Assembly: GCA_964016885.1 (NCBI GenBank) | Contig: OZ024743.1 | Coordinates: 178,171,782-178,235,781 of the forward strand | Source: Eledone cirrhosa | Taxonomy: Eukaryota; Mollusca; Cephalopoda; Octopoda; Eledonidae | Length of the DNA: 64,000 nt | Direction: 5' to 3' | Shown here: positions 1 to 10,744 of the stretch, one piece after another | How positions within the stretch are numbered: position 1 is the first letter of the stretch | Layout: every line of letters starts with the position of its first letter | Position numbers and translations under genes: made by a program | The notes under the pieces: generated by a model | The model's input: only the letters and a program-made list of their open reading frames with translations | Databases searched by the model: none | What the model was told of the DNA's origin: nothing

Positions 1-640
1 GAGAAGTGACGGGGTAAGAAGAGAGGACACGAAAGGAACGGAGGATATGTCGCCGGAGTGGTAGGGTGATGGAGTGGTAAGTGAGAGGGAAAGGAACACG
101 GGTGTTGGGAGGGCGTGGTGCGGTGAGAGGGCTGTGGTGCGGTCTATAACAAGAACGATTGGTTACTCCTTCATTACGTTTATTGGTTGGTGACGCGCGT
201 TTCGCCACTGATTAGCTCAAGTTTCGATCTGTATCGATCCGGCCCGACTCTGCAATCTGTGGCTCCTCAGACGCCTTGTAATGTTAATGGGAAATGAACA
301 TGCTGTATGATAAAGTCAGATGTTCCTATGGTGGTTAGTGAAGTTTGTTTTGATTGGTGGATTAATTCATAGGGATATTTTTGCCTGTAATGTCTGTGTG
401 TGTGGAGAGGGGGGCTGATAAGTTGGTGATGCCGGCCGTAGGTTGAAGTGGGTGGCAGTGTGGGGGTGCTGGTTGTCGGTAGACAGTTTGGCATGTAGAT
501 GTGGCTGATTTTTGTGTGTGGATGTGGTGTCGTGGTTTATGATAAGTATGAAAGGCTGCAGAGTTTATGGTGGGGTGGGTGATATTTGTGGTAGTGGGCT
601 GTTAAGGGGCTCTTTCTATAAGGAGTTAATGTTCTCATTG
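1..640. other. Gene-free G/T-rich stretch
   Basis: No coding region, SINE or LINE is recognisable here. The stretch is purine-rich at first (GGGTGATGGAGTGG-type text) and then T/G-rich. The minus-strand open frames in it are low complexity (Thr/Pro/His-rich) and show no domain. I treat it as intergenic or degenerate simple sequence. Confidence 0.5.
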
Positions 641-715
641 TATGTAAAAGCACATAAATACATATATACACACACAGCCTGACAAATATATTGTATACAT
701 ATACATGTGTGTGTA

Positions 716-750
<35 letters not shown>
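641..750. repeat. (TA)n/(CA)n compound microsatellite
   Basis: Alternating purine-pyrimidine dinucleotide run with ACACAC and TATATA blocks. The open frames across it give Tyr-Ile repeats typical of microsatellite translation, not protein. Confidence 0.9.
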
Positions 751-751
<1 letters not shown>

Positions 752-951
752 AACATAAATCATCGATATTCGCATTTCGGCCCACGAAATAACGAAAAAC
801 AACCTCCGAGATGCGCGGCAAGTGCTCAATGATTCAGATGAACCAGAGCTATAACAGACGTTAAAGGCCAAACACACTCAGATGATGGTTAAACAATCAT
901 TCGGATAGCCAAAAAAACGATCAAGTAATTCGGGTATTGAAAATTTACCCG
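751..951. repeat. 201-bp direct repeat, copy 1
   Basis: This segment recurs in the same orientation at 1,332-1,532 with few substitutions. It begins AAACATAAATCATCGA and ends GAAAATTTACCCG. Read on the minus strand, both copies give a similar short peptide containing VCYSSGSSESLSTCR, which reflects copying rather than a gene. The two copies flank about 380 bp, so a small element with terminal direct repeats is possible. I do not recognise the family. Confidence 0.8.
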
Positions 952-1331
952 GACCCCTGGAAGGTTGGTAAAATCCAGTATATGGGTTTCTGCGACTCCT
1001 AAATCAAGTACCGTACGCTTACATAAATAATGTCAGGCTTCTGGTAAGATGATTGAACAAGGAAGCCACTTTCTCAACAGGTTTTAGTTCAATGTTAATA
1101 CAAGGACTGACTATTGCTGACCCCACGTGGGGATCAGCAAGGGAGGCAACCCCTATATCAGGCGAATGAATTCAGTTGTGTATATTTTTGCAAGAATGCA
1201 AAAACATCACAAATCGAATAGAGTTCTCAACAGAAGGGTTAAAATTAACATAAGCCATTCATCAGTTAATAGAATCAACTAAAAAATCAAGAAAATTAAC
1301 TGGTCAATAGCTAGAGTCTGGAGAATAATAC
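952..1331. other. Unrecognised DNA between two 201-bp direct repeats
   Basis: No ORF of note. It contains a short dyad around 1,117-1,139 (GACCCCACGTGGGGATC). It may be the internal part of a small terminal-direct-repeat element, but no primer-binding site or family match can be claimed. Confidence 0.35.
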
Positions 1332-1532
1332 AAACATAAATTATCGAGATTCGCATTTCGGCCCACGAAATAACGAAAAACAACCTCCGAGATGTGCGGC
1401 AAGTGCTCAATGATTCAGATGAACCAGAGCTATAACAAACGTTAAAGGCCAAACACACTGAGACGATGGTTAAACAATCATTCGCATAGCCAAAAAAACG
1501 ATCAAGTAATTCGGGTATTGAAAATTTACCCG
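1332..1532. repeat. 201-bp direct repeat, copy 2
   Basis: Second copy of 751-951, the same length and orientation, with scattered substitutions (for example ATCGATATT versus ATCGAGATT near its start). Confidence 0.8.
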
Positions 1533-1627
1533 ATATATCTATAGCCAGTGGGGATGGCGATTGTACAAACATACATACATACAGACACACACACATGAGT
1601 TGTTTAGGGTGGGATGCTCGGCATGGT

Positions 1628-1797
1628 ATGTGTTAGTGATGTTGATGGTTGTGGAAGTGGGGTGATGTGCTTTGTCGTGGTGATGAGTCCGACATGTTAT
1701 TTACAGTATCGAATGTTACGATGGATTACAAGTTAAAAAGTGACAGAGAAAACACAAAGAAAACAATGGTACTGAAATGAGAGATGCTGTGGTACGT
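1628..1797. repeat. Diverged direct repeat, copy 1
   Basis: Starts TGTTAGTGATGTTGATGG and matches 1,868-2,008 over about 140-170 bp with many substitutions and small indels. Both hold the shared text GACATG.TATTTACA and GGTACTGA.ATGAG. No protein is evident. Confidence 0.6.
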
Positions 1798-1867
1798 TAT
1801 AGGTGATTATTCCTATTTCGAGTTCGATTTAGGGTTAGTCCTTGTCACCTGGCCGAATATCTGGGCG

Positions 1868-2008
1868 TGTTAGTGATGTTGATGGTTGTGGATGTACGGC
1901 GATGTCTTTGGTGGTGATGGGTGCGACATGATATTTACAAGATCGGATCTTACAATGGGTTACATGTTAGAGAAGACAAAGGTACTGAGATGAGGGATGG
2001 TGTGGTAA
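1868..2008. repeat. Diverged direct repeat, copy 2
   Basis: Partner of 1,628-1,797, starting TGTTAGTGATGTTGATGG. About 100 bp of unrelated DNA separates the two copies. Confidence 0.6.
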
Positions 2009-2040
2009 AGGATATATATACATATATATATATATATATA

Positions 2041-2089
2041 GGAACACGTAAGACCCCGACGGCTGAGCTCAAGCCGTTTCGACGGCTAA

Positions 2090-2092
<3 letters not shown>
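2041..2092. repeat. Single arm of the CCGACGGCTGAGCTC hairpin repeat
   Basis: The text GACCCCGACGGCTGAGCTCA and its continuation match one arm of the long hairpin at 25,683-25,790 and 44,004-44,111, here without the opposite arm. (TA)n lies on both sides, as for the other copies. The family is not identified. Confidence 0.6.
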
Positions 2093-2094
<2 letters not shown>

Positions 2095-2129
<35 letters not shown>

Positions 2130-2385
2130 TATATTATATATTTTTTCTTATATTTATTTGTGTGTGTGAGTATTAGGTGTGTGTATATATTTCTATATTT
2201 GTGCATGCGTATGTATACGTGTATATATGTGTGTATGTATGTGTATGTATGTACGTGTGTATATACGTATGATTGTGTGTATGTATGTGTATGTATATAT
2301 GTATGTATATGTATGTGTATGTATATATATATATATATGTGTGTGTGTATATATATATGTATCTGTGTGTATGTAAATGTATGTT

Positions 2386-2439
<54 letters not shown>

Positions 2440-2511
2440 TGTATATGTGTGTGTGTGTATGCACGTTTGTGTATTTGTATGTATGTGTATGTATGGATAT
2501 GTTGATATTTA

Positions 2512-2545
<34 letters not shown>

Positions 2546-2625
2546 TGTGTATGTATGTGTGTATGTATATATATATATGTGTATGTATATATTTGTGTGT
2601 GTGTGTTTGCATGTGTGTTTTTATT
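2095..2625. repeat. (TA)n/(TG)n compound microsatellite
   Basis: About 530 bp of TA, TG, GTAT and TATG repeats. Several overlapping open frames on both strands here are pure Tyr/Ile/Cys/Val or His/Thr repeats and are not genes. Confidence 0.95.
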
Positions 2626-2869
2626 TTTCCTTTCCTTCTTCCTTTTCCAGCCTCACTTTCATATAGATTATATTTTTGTTTTTAAAATCCAACACCAATA
2701 AATACACCAGGATTTTTTCATTCTGATGATTGAAAGCAAAATTTTTTTGCTTTTAAGAAACCACTGGTAAATGAAATAATTGCCTTATGTTGTTTATTAC
2801 ATAACTATTAAGCTCTGTTACCTACATAGAGCTCTCTTTTTTCCTGGACTTTTCCGACGGAATTACTTC

Positions 2870-2910
<41 letters not shown>
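2626..2910. other. AT-rich DNA ending in a (TA)n run
   Basis: No gene or recognised element is seen. A (TA)n run at about 2,873-2,910 abuts the left end of the first inverted duplication. Confidence 0.5.
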
Positions 2911-2914
<4 letters not shown>

Positions 2915-2968
2915 ATTAAATAAATGGAAAACTATATTTATAAAACCATATTTATTTCATTATATATA

Positions 2969-3010
2969 TTTCGGGGATATCATATTAACAATATGCTATG
3001 CCTTCATCAG
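2969..3010 (-). ncRNA. Hammerhead-like ribozyme core (Penelope terminal motif)
   Basis: On the minus strand the order is CTGATGA, a structured interval that can fold on itself (GCATAT/ATATG with flanking GG/CC), then GAAATATA. This is the order of the conserved hammerhead core (CUGANGA, stem II, GAAA). The first pair of stem II would be A with C, so activity is doubtful. It is the mirror of 6,708-6,749. Confidence 0.4.
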
Positions 3011-3378
3011 ACAAAATACAATATAAACAGTTTTATAGATAAATATATTCGACATACCGTAATAAACATCAACTTCATTTGAAGAGGTTTACGCTAGCAG
3101 TGAAAATACAGAGAGAAAGAAAGAGAAAAAGAAAAGAGGGAAAAAAAAAAGAAAGAAAGACAAAACGAAGAAAAGGAAGAAAAAGAAGAAAAAGAAAAAG
3201 AAGAAATGCATGGGACAAAATAGAGAGATGGAAAAATAGATAAAGCGAAGAGCTTCATGTAAAGAGACAGAAAGATATATATATATATATAGAGAGAGGA
3301 AATAGAGATAGATACATATATATATATAGAAAATTAGGTAGTGGGAGGTCATTTTGAGTAAGTGTATCAATGATACAT

Positions 3379-3409
<31 letters not shown>

Positions 3410-4526
3410 GCTCAAGTATTAATGTAAGGGAGATATATAGAGATATATAGAGAGATATAGAGAGAGAAAAAAATTTAAAAATAGCCAGACATATTCGAGG
3501 CGTAGAAAACCCTATGTTTTAATGTATTAGTATTTATAAAACTTACACTATATTGTAAATATCAGTATTCCTGAATGAAACAAGTATTCACAATGTGTGA
3601 AAATTCATTATCTTATGTTTAGTTTTAAACAATTCACATGTTTATGTGACAGCTACAAACATCAATGTGAATCCAACTGATTCACTCCGCAAACTCTAAG
3701 TTACCGGAAAACATTCTCAATGTGGTATAAAAATTTGAGCGTATTATTATTCTTGCGATTACTCTACAAGATTATCTATCAAGCAGAAATAGAGAGCAGA
3801 TTTCAATATACTAATCGAAAATATATATTATATAATATATTATATTATAAACAAAGATAACAATAATAATAAAAATATATAAAAATATAGAATAGAAAAC
3901 TAAAAAAATATTACGAAAGAATATTACATAATAAAAATATTGGATATTAAAAATACTACGTATTAAAAAATATTACGTATTAAAAATTTACATATAAAAA
4001 TATTAAAAATAAAATAAAAATAAAAATATTATAGAATACTACAATACTAAAAGAATAAAAATAAAAATAAAAATAAAAATAAAAATGAAAATAAAAATAA
4101 ACCACAAAGAACAACCCTTCAAAGTTAATTGACAATATATTGCCAAGTTCATTACAAGACAAAGCCAAAAATTATCTATCAAATCACATCTAGCAAAGAA
4201 TATCGCAAAAAGATTATGATGTCCAATAATGTCTACATATGTTCCTATATTTAATATAGAAGTTTATCTAGTGTAAGGTTAATTCAAAAAATTTGGAGCA
4301 TCGGCTTTTAGGGTAGCTTAATTTTTCATGAGGAATGTTTAGATAAAAATAAAAATAAAAATAAAAATAAATAAAATAAAATAAACAATAAAAAGAGTAA
4401 AAAGAGGGAATCAAAGATTTAGGAATCAAAAGATTTATCGGCTAGTTCTCATATAAATATAAATCAAACTAAATATACTACATTTTAAATTTAAATTTAT
4501 ATTTAAACGTTGAGTTTAATCTATGT

Positions 4527-4769
4527 TTGCAACAACTGAATAAATTTGTCCGTAGGTTAAGGGAATTTTTAGATTTTAGTATAAAGAATATCTCCTCTGC
4601 GCAGAGGTCACATGTCTCAGAGGATGAATTAAAAGGAATCCCTCTTGAGACTATATTCCAAGCCGTCGAATATCTAACGTTATCTAGCTTAAGTTGCCAG
4701 AGTACCCCTGATAGTGCCGTTGAAGATTTTTTATTTGGATCTGTGAAAGAATTCTTGTGGTTATTATAG
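4527..4769 (+). CDS. Unrecognised ORF in palindrome arm, left copy
   Basis: An 81-codon frame (including the stop) that stays open upstream of its first listed codon (TTG), without a convincing ATG. The peptide contains KFVRRLREFLDFSIKN and ends KEFLWLL, with a balanced, non-repetitive composition unlike the surrounding AT-rich DNA. An identical reading occurs on the other arm (4,835-5,077), differing by one silent change (GCC versus GCT, alanine). I recognise no domain. It could be an N-terminal or internal exon-like remnant of the parent element. It stops at the palindrome centre, so both copies converge tail to tail. Whether it is expressed is unknown. Confidence 0.4.
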   Translation: MQQLNKFVRRLREFLDFSIKNISSAQRSHVSEDELKGIPLETIFQAVEYLTLSSLSCQSTPDSAVEDFLFGSVKEFLWLL

Positions 4770-4770
4770 C

Positions 4771-4833
4771 TAATAATTCTTTTAACTAATTCTTTTAACT
4801 ACGTCGGTTCCACATCGACGGAATTTAAACTTC
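4771..4833. other. Loop of inverted duplication 1
   Basis: 63 nt not shared by the two arms. It contains a small hairpin CGTCGGTTCCACATCGACG with five-base arms and a tandem TTCTTTTAACTAA repeat. Confidence 0.7.
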
Positions 4834-4834
4834 G

Positions 4835-5077
4835 CTATAATAACCACAAGAATTCTTTCACAGATCCAAATAAAAAATCTTCAACAGCACTATCAGGGGT
4901 ACTCTGGCAACTTAAGCTAGATAACGTTAGATATTCGACGGCTTGGAATATAGTCTCAAGAGGGATTCCTTTTAATTCATCCTCTGAGACATGTGACCTC
5001 TGCGCAGAGGAGATATTCTTTATACTAAAATCTAAAAATTCCCTTAACCTACGGACAAATTTATTCAGTTGTTGCAA
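4835..5077 (-). CDS. Unrecognised ORF in palindrome arm, right copy
   Basis: Mirror copy of the ORF at 4,527-4,769, giving the same peptide over its whole length and differing by a single synonymous base. It starts from TTG as listed, and the frame is open further upstream. Function is unknown. Preservation of the reading frame in both arms is expected if the duplication is recent, so it is not by itself evidence of selection. Confidence 0.4.
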   Translation of the reverse strand: MQQLNKFVRRLREFLDFSIKNISSAQRSHVSEDELKGIPLETIFQAVEYLTLSSLSCQSTPDSAVEDFLFGSVKEFLWLL

Positions 5078-6297
5078 ACATAGATTAAACTCAACGTTTA
5101 AATATAAATTTAAATTTAAAATGTAGTATATTTAGTTTGATTTATATTTATATGAGAACTAGCCGATAAATCTTTTGATTCCTAAATCTTTGATTCCCTC
5201 TTTTTACTCTTTTTATTGTTTATTTTATTTTATTTATTTTTATTTTTATTTTTATTTTTATTTTTATTTTTATTTTTATTTTTATTTTTATTTTTATTTT
5301 TATTTTTATTTTTATTTTTATTTTTATCTAAACATTCCTCATGAAAAATTAAGCTACCCTAAAAGCCGATGCTCCAAATTTTTTGAATTAACCTTACACT
5401 AGATAAACTTCTATATTAAATATAGGAACATATGTAGACATTATTGGACATCATAATCTTTTTGCGATATTCTTTGCTAGATGTGATTTGATAGATAATT
5501 TTTGGCTTTGTCTTGTAATGAACTTGGCAATATATTGTCAATTAACTTTGAAGGGTTGTTCTTTGTGGTTTATTTTTATTTTCATTTTTATTTTTATTTT
5601 TATTTTTATTTTTATTTTTATTTTTATTTTTATTTTTATTTTTATTTTTATTCTTTTCGTATTGTAGTATTCTATAATATTTTTATTTTTTATTTTATTT
5701 TTAATATTTTTATATGTAAATTTTTAATACGTAATATTTTTTAATACGTAGTATTTTTAATATGCAATATTTTTATTATGTAATATTCTTTCGTAATATT
5801 TTTTTAGTTTTCTATTCTATATTTTTATATATTTTTATTATTATTGTTATCTTTGTTTATAATATAATATATTATATAATATATATTTTCGATTAGTATA
5901 TTGAAATCTGCTCTCTATTTCTGCTTGATAGATAATCTTGTAGAGTAATCGCAAGAATAATAATACGCTCAAATTTTTATACCACATTGAGAATGTTTTC
6001 CGGTAACCTAGAGTTTGCGGAGTGAATCAGTTGGATTCACATTGATGTTTGTAGCTGTCACATAAACATGTGAATTTTTTAAAACTAAACATAAGATAAT
6101 GAATTTTCACACATTGTGAATACTTGTTTCATTCAGGAATACTGATATTTACAATATAGTGTAAGTTTTATAAATACTAATACATTAAAACATAGGGTTT
6201 TCTACGCCTCGAATATGTCTGGCTATTTTTAAATTTTTTTCTCTCTATATATCTCTCTATATCTCTCTATATATCTCCCTTACATTAATACTTGAGC

Positions 6298-6336
<39 letters not shown>

Positions 6337-6707
6337 AAGTATCATTGATACACTTACTCAAAATGACCTCCCACTACCTAATTTTCTATATATATATATG
6401 TATCTATCTCTATTTCCTCTCTCTATATATATATATATCTCTTTCTGTCTCTTTACATGAAGCTCTTCGCTTTATCTATTTTTCCATCTCTCTATTTTGT
6501 CCCATGCATTTCTTCTTTTTCTTTTTCTTCTTTTTCTTCCTTTTCTTCGTTTTGTCTTTCTTTCTTTCTTTTTTTTTCCCTCTTTTCTTTTTCTCTTTCT
6601 TTCTCTCTGTATTTTCACTGCTAGCGTAAACCTCTTCAAATGAAGTTGATGTTTATTACGGTATGTCGAATATATTTATCTATAAAACTGTTTATATTGT
6701 ATTTTGT

Positions 6708-6749
6708 CTGATGAAGGCATAGCATATTGTTAATATGATATCCCCGAAA
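6708..6749 (+). ncRNA. Hammerhead-like ribozyme core (Penelope terminal motif)
   Basis: CTGATGA at 6,708-6,714, then a foldable interval (GG..CATA.CATAT / ATATG.TAT.CC), then GAAATATA from 6,746. Hammerhead motifs are known from the terminal repeats of Penelope-like retroelements. The A/C closing pair weakens the case for an active ribozyme. Confidence 0.4.
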
Positions 6750-6808
6750 TATATATAATGAAATAAATATGGTTTTATAAATATAGTTTTCCATTTATTT
6801 AATATTGT

Positions 6809-7632
6809 AAATATACTCCAAATATTTGTCGAGTGCTTTTATATCAGTTATAAATATTTACTAGTTGTAACCCAACAATTTTAAATATAACTTTACATGT
6901 ATATATATATATATATATAATATAGAAATGGCTTCTACAGGACTAGAACTGTTTCATTCAGAATATATATATATATTCTGAATGAAACATTCGATTTGTG
7001 CTATTTATGCTATTTTTTGCATGATATACACTTACTGAATTACTTTGCCAAAATCTGGGGTTATTCCCCTTGTGATTTCCACACGTGTCATTCACTTATT
7101 TGGTACAGAGCGAAATACCTGTTGATAACTTGATATTCCTTATTCGATCACTATACCCAAAGCTTATATTTTTAAGCAGACTGTATTTTGATTTAGGTGT
7201 CACAGAATCTCTACATCGGATTTTAACAGCAATTCCGGGAGTCCAGGTCTGGTTATCATTTATTTTTTATCATTTCTTTTGTTTTGACCTGTTTAGCTTG
7301 ATTTGTTTTTTAGCTTGAGTGGTTAATGCCTTCTTGACCACCTTTTGAGTTTTGTATGGCTTCTTAACACATTGTTTAGCTCTGGTTTTTAACTATTGAG
7401 CACTTTGCCAGTATCATTTCTGATTTTTGCGTTTTGCTTCGCCTTTCCTGCCCGCCGAAATGCGATTCTCGCTGAATCTTTATTTGTATATATATATATA
7501 TACAGATGCGAGAAAAACCACAAACCTTCCATCTCTTCTATTTTTGAAAAGCACAAGATCTGCGAAACCCGTAAAGGAACAAAATAAATATCCTTAAAAA
7601 GACTCAAGTTGCATTTTCGATTTCATTTTTTC

Positions 7633-7636
<4 letters not shown>
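6809..7636. other. Gene-free DNA with a 38-nt perfect palindrome
   Basis: No gene or known element is clear. 6,951-6,988 is a perfect palindrome (GTTTCATTCAGAATATAT and its complement). The text just before it (GAAATGGCTTCTACAGGACT) is similar to 42,457-42,497 inside the large palindrome, so a shared repeat is likely. Short open frames at 7,085-7,318 and 7,389-7,607 show no domain. Confidence 0.4.

Positions 7637-7677
<41 letters not shown>
7637..7677. repeat. (TA)n microsatellite
   Basis: Uninterrupted TA dinucleotide run directly abutting the left arm of the second inverted duplication. Confidence 0.9.
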
Positions 7678-7678
<1 letters not shown>

Positions 7679-8387
7679 TATAAAGTATGTCCATAGAATC
7701 ATTTGATAATATATATATATACACCATTTCCTCTCCCAATTAGCATAATTAACCACACACAAATTCAATTAGACTAGGCTATAAGATTAAAAGGCACCTA
7801 TGAAGAAATAGTAGATAAATAAACGACAGCAATCTATTCGCGACCAACCGCTATAGAATATTTACCTAACATTTCAAACATTTCAATACCACGTGGAAAT
7901 CGATTAAATATACCGTCAACCATACACAATTAGGTATAAAATTAACGTTAGAAGAAAAAATGCATATACACATACCAGGATTACGTTTCTACCTTTAGAG
8001 TTTCGTTCGCTTTTGTAAATACCCTATTAAGGATAAAATCTCGAGCTTCGAACTCATCAGGAAACAAACTCATTTGGACAAAGAATGTTCTTAAGTGATC
8101 CCCGCCAGAAACGAATTCAAACTGGTTAAGAACTGTGACATGGCAGTAGTCAAGTCAGAAAGAATGTGATTGGTTGCTTACGGCGAGTGGGCTGGTTGCT
8201 AGAAAGCGCAGCCCAATATTGCCCAAATTGCATCTCAACCTTATGGGAGATTATTAAATATAAAGATTTACATATACACAAACTAGACAAAGGCACAGAT
8301 ATATGTGTTTTGGCAACCATTCACGATGTAGATCAATGATGAATTATTAAATTAAATAATCACAGCAATATACTATAAAGTATGTCC
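7678..8387 (-). repeat. Inverted duplication 2, left arm
   Basis: A 710-bp unit present in reverse complement at 8,421-9,119. It begins ACTATAAAGTATGTCCATAG. The arms carry many point differences (more than inverted duplication 1), so this is an older event or an insertion of two separate copies of one element. No ORF is credible. It looks like a non-autonomous element of unknown family. Confidence 0.85.
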
Positions 8388-8420
8388 AAATGGTGTATAT
8401 ATATTATCAAATGATTCTAT

Positions 8421-9119
8421 GGACATACTTTATAGTATTTTGCTCTGATTATTTAATTTATTAATTCATCATTGAGCCACATCGTGAATGGTTGCCAAAA
8501 CATATATATCTGTAACTTTGACTAGTTTGTGTATATGTAAATCTTTATATTTAATAATCTCCCATAAGGTTGAGATGCAATTTGGGCAATATTGGGCTGC
8601 GCTTTCTAGCAACCAGCCCACTCGCCGTAAGCAACTAATCACATTCTTTCTGACTTGACCACTGCCCCGTCACAGTTCTTAGCCATTTTGAATTCGTTTC
8701 TGGCGTGGATCACTTAAGAAAATTCTTTGTCCAAATGAGTTTGTTTCCTGGTGAGCTCGAAGCGCGAGATTTTATCCTTAATAGGGTATTTCCAAAAGCG
8801 AACGAAACCCTAAGGATAGAAGTGTAATCCTGGTATGTGTATATGCATTTTTTCTTCTAACTTTAATTTTATACCTAATTGTGTATGGGTGACGGTATAT
8901 TTAATCGATTTCTACGTGCTATTGAAATGTTGGGTAAATATTCTATAGCGGTTGATCGCGAATATATTGCTTTCGTTTATTTATCTACTATTTCTTCATA
9001 GGTGCCTTTTAATCTTATAGCCTGGTCTAATTGATTTTTTGTGTGGTTAATTATGCTAATTGGGAGAGGAAATGGTGTATATATATTATCAAATGACTCT
9101 ATGGACATACTTTATAGTA
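8421..9119 (+). repeat. Inverted duplication 2, right arm
   Basis: Reverse complement of 7,678-8,387 with a 33-nt loop between. It includes the text TTTGGGCAATATTGGGCTGC and ends GGACATACTTTATAGTAT. The first ~110 bp of the unit are repeated again directly at 9,120-9,232. Confidence 0.85.
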
Positions 9120-9490
<371 letters not shown>

Positions 9491-9602
9491 ATAAAGTATG
9501 AATTCCTACGTGTAAAAAATACATATAAGGAAACAAGTATTATCCAACCGTGTGCCAATGTGGTTCTATGGCGAGTTAATAAATTAACAACCAGTACATA
9601 TA

Positions 9603-9996
9603 AGATCAAGGTCTAGCAAATAGAGAAAAAGTTTTAAAATAAATTTTAAAAAATTCGCTGTACTTACTATATGTGCCTTTACCGCGGTTTCAAGCTCCAT
9701 AATAAATGAACAGTCCAAGCGGACTTCCATCGAGAAGGGAAATATCTTCAGAAGGCCCTTCTCCCTCGGAGAATATAAAATTCCCGAGTTCAAATCACAA
9801 ACTGACGCCATACAAAACCATTCCCAAATGATAGCGAATGATGAAAGAAATAATTCTGTTTGGTGCCGTGTGCAAAGACAAAAGGCAGGGTGGACAGGTC
9901 AATGTCCTGCCACTAGAAATAGCAGCAGTCCAAACGGCCAAGCTTCATCTCTACCTTAGGGGAGATCAATATTCTCTATTTGCTAGACCTTGATTT
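9603..9996. mobile_element. MITE with 25-bp terminal inverted repeats and 8-bp target duplication
   Basis: The left end AGATCAAGGTCTAGCAAATA and the right end TATTTGCTAGACCTTGATTT are inverted repeats, matching at 24 of 25 positions. The flanks TACATATA (9,595-9,602 and 9,997-10,004) form an 8-bp direct duplication. An 8-bp duplication fits the hAT superfamily, although TA-rich flanks make chance more likely than usual. At 394 bp there is no transposase, so it is non-autonomous. The minus-strand open frame over it shows no domain. Confidence 0.75.
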
Positions 9997-10004
9997 TACA
10001 TATA

Positions 10005-10144
<140 letters not shown>

Positions 10145-10145
<1 letters not shown>

Positions 10146-10370
10146 ATATAATAACTAGAAATTGCTTAACATATAAATAAACATGAATAATCACAGAAGA
10201 TAATTTTTATAAGTGTGTTAGCACACATAGCTAGGTAGGTAACTAAATAAAGTTAACCAGAACTTCAAAAATAGATACCTTATAATATGATTAATCTTCC
10301 CTGTATATATTCCATTAAAGAAATATATTTCACCAATTAATCGAATGGTAAACCACGGATGCCGATACTT
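10145..10370. repeat. Inverted repeat 3, left arm
   Basis: Pairs with 10,391-10,558. It contains a roughly 55-bp segment (about 10,290-10,344) that the right arm lacks. The inner 26 bases (10,345-10,370) pair perfectly with 10,391-10,416 around a 20-nt loop, so the element can form a strong cruciform. Confidence 0.85.
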
Positions 10371-10390
10371 GGATTTTCAACAAGGATTTC

Positions 10391-10558
10391 AAGTATCGGC
10401 ATCCGTGGTTTACCATATTATAAGGTACCTATTTTTGAAGTTCTGGTTAACTTTATTTAGTTACCTACCTAGCTATGTGTGCTTACACACTTGTAAAAAT
10501 TGTCTCCTGTGATTATTCATGTTTATTTATATGTTAATCAATTTCTAGTTATTATAAA
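10391..10558. repeat. Inverted repeat 3, right arm
   Basis: Reverse complement of 10,145-10,370 minus an internal segment. Shared landmarks are GTATCGGCATCCGTGG and TTAGTTACCTACCTAGCTA. It resembles a fold-back element; no family name can be supported. Confidence 0.85.
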
Positions 10559-10679
10559 ATGCTCGGACCTATTCGTTAGAATCTTAGAGCTTATTTTGCG
10601 GGTGATATGGCGCATGTCTTTCTGGCATGACACCCATAATTTTGATTTATATTAAATTCATTTTGATTTATCTTAATTT

Positions 10680-10680
<1 letters not shown>

Positions 10681-10741
<61 letters not shown>
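10681..10741. repeat. (TA)n microsatellite
   Basis: Pure TA run directly abutting the 5'-truncated start of a LINE copy. Confidence 0.95.

Positions 10742-10743
<2 letters not shown>

Positions 10744-10744
<1 letters not shown>

Larger units (their letters stand above)
2911..4770 (+). repeat. Inverted duplication 1, left arm
   Basis: The whole segment recurs in reverse complement at 4,834-6,808. Matching landmarks include the outer end CAATATTAAATAAATGG, the ORF at 4,527-4,769 and the inner end GGTTATTATAGC. The arms differ mainly in copy number of an ATTTTT-type hexamer (right arm longer by about 115 bp) and a few substitutions. A 63-nt loop (4,771-4,833) separates them. It may be an inverted copy of part of a Penelope-like element, because a hammerhead-like motif lies at each outer end; that origin is inference. 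Confidence 0.9.
4834..6808 (-). repeat. Inverted duplication 1, right arm
   Basis: Reverse complement of 2,911-4,770. It carries longer (ATTTTT)n tracts (about 5,220-5,330 and 5,576-5,652) than the left arm. Its outer end is TTATTTAATATTG at 6,808, after which the left-arm homology stops. Confidence 0.9.

Noticed and set aside
2129..2701. Overlapping 65-168 codon open frames
   Set aside because: They are translations of TA/TG/CA dinucleotide repeats (Tyr-Ile, Cys-Val, His-Thr) with no other composition.
4527..5077. A toxin-like or virus-like small gene pair
   Set aside because: No motif supports it; the peptides are simply two copies of one unrecognised ORF in a palindrome.
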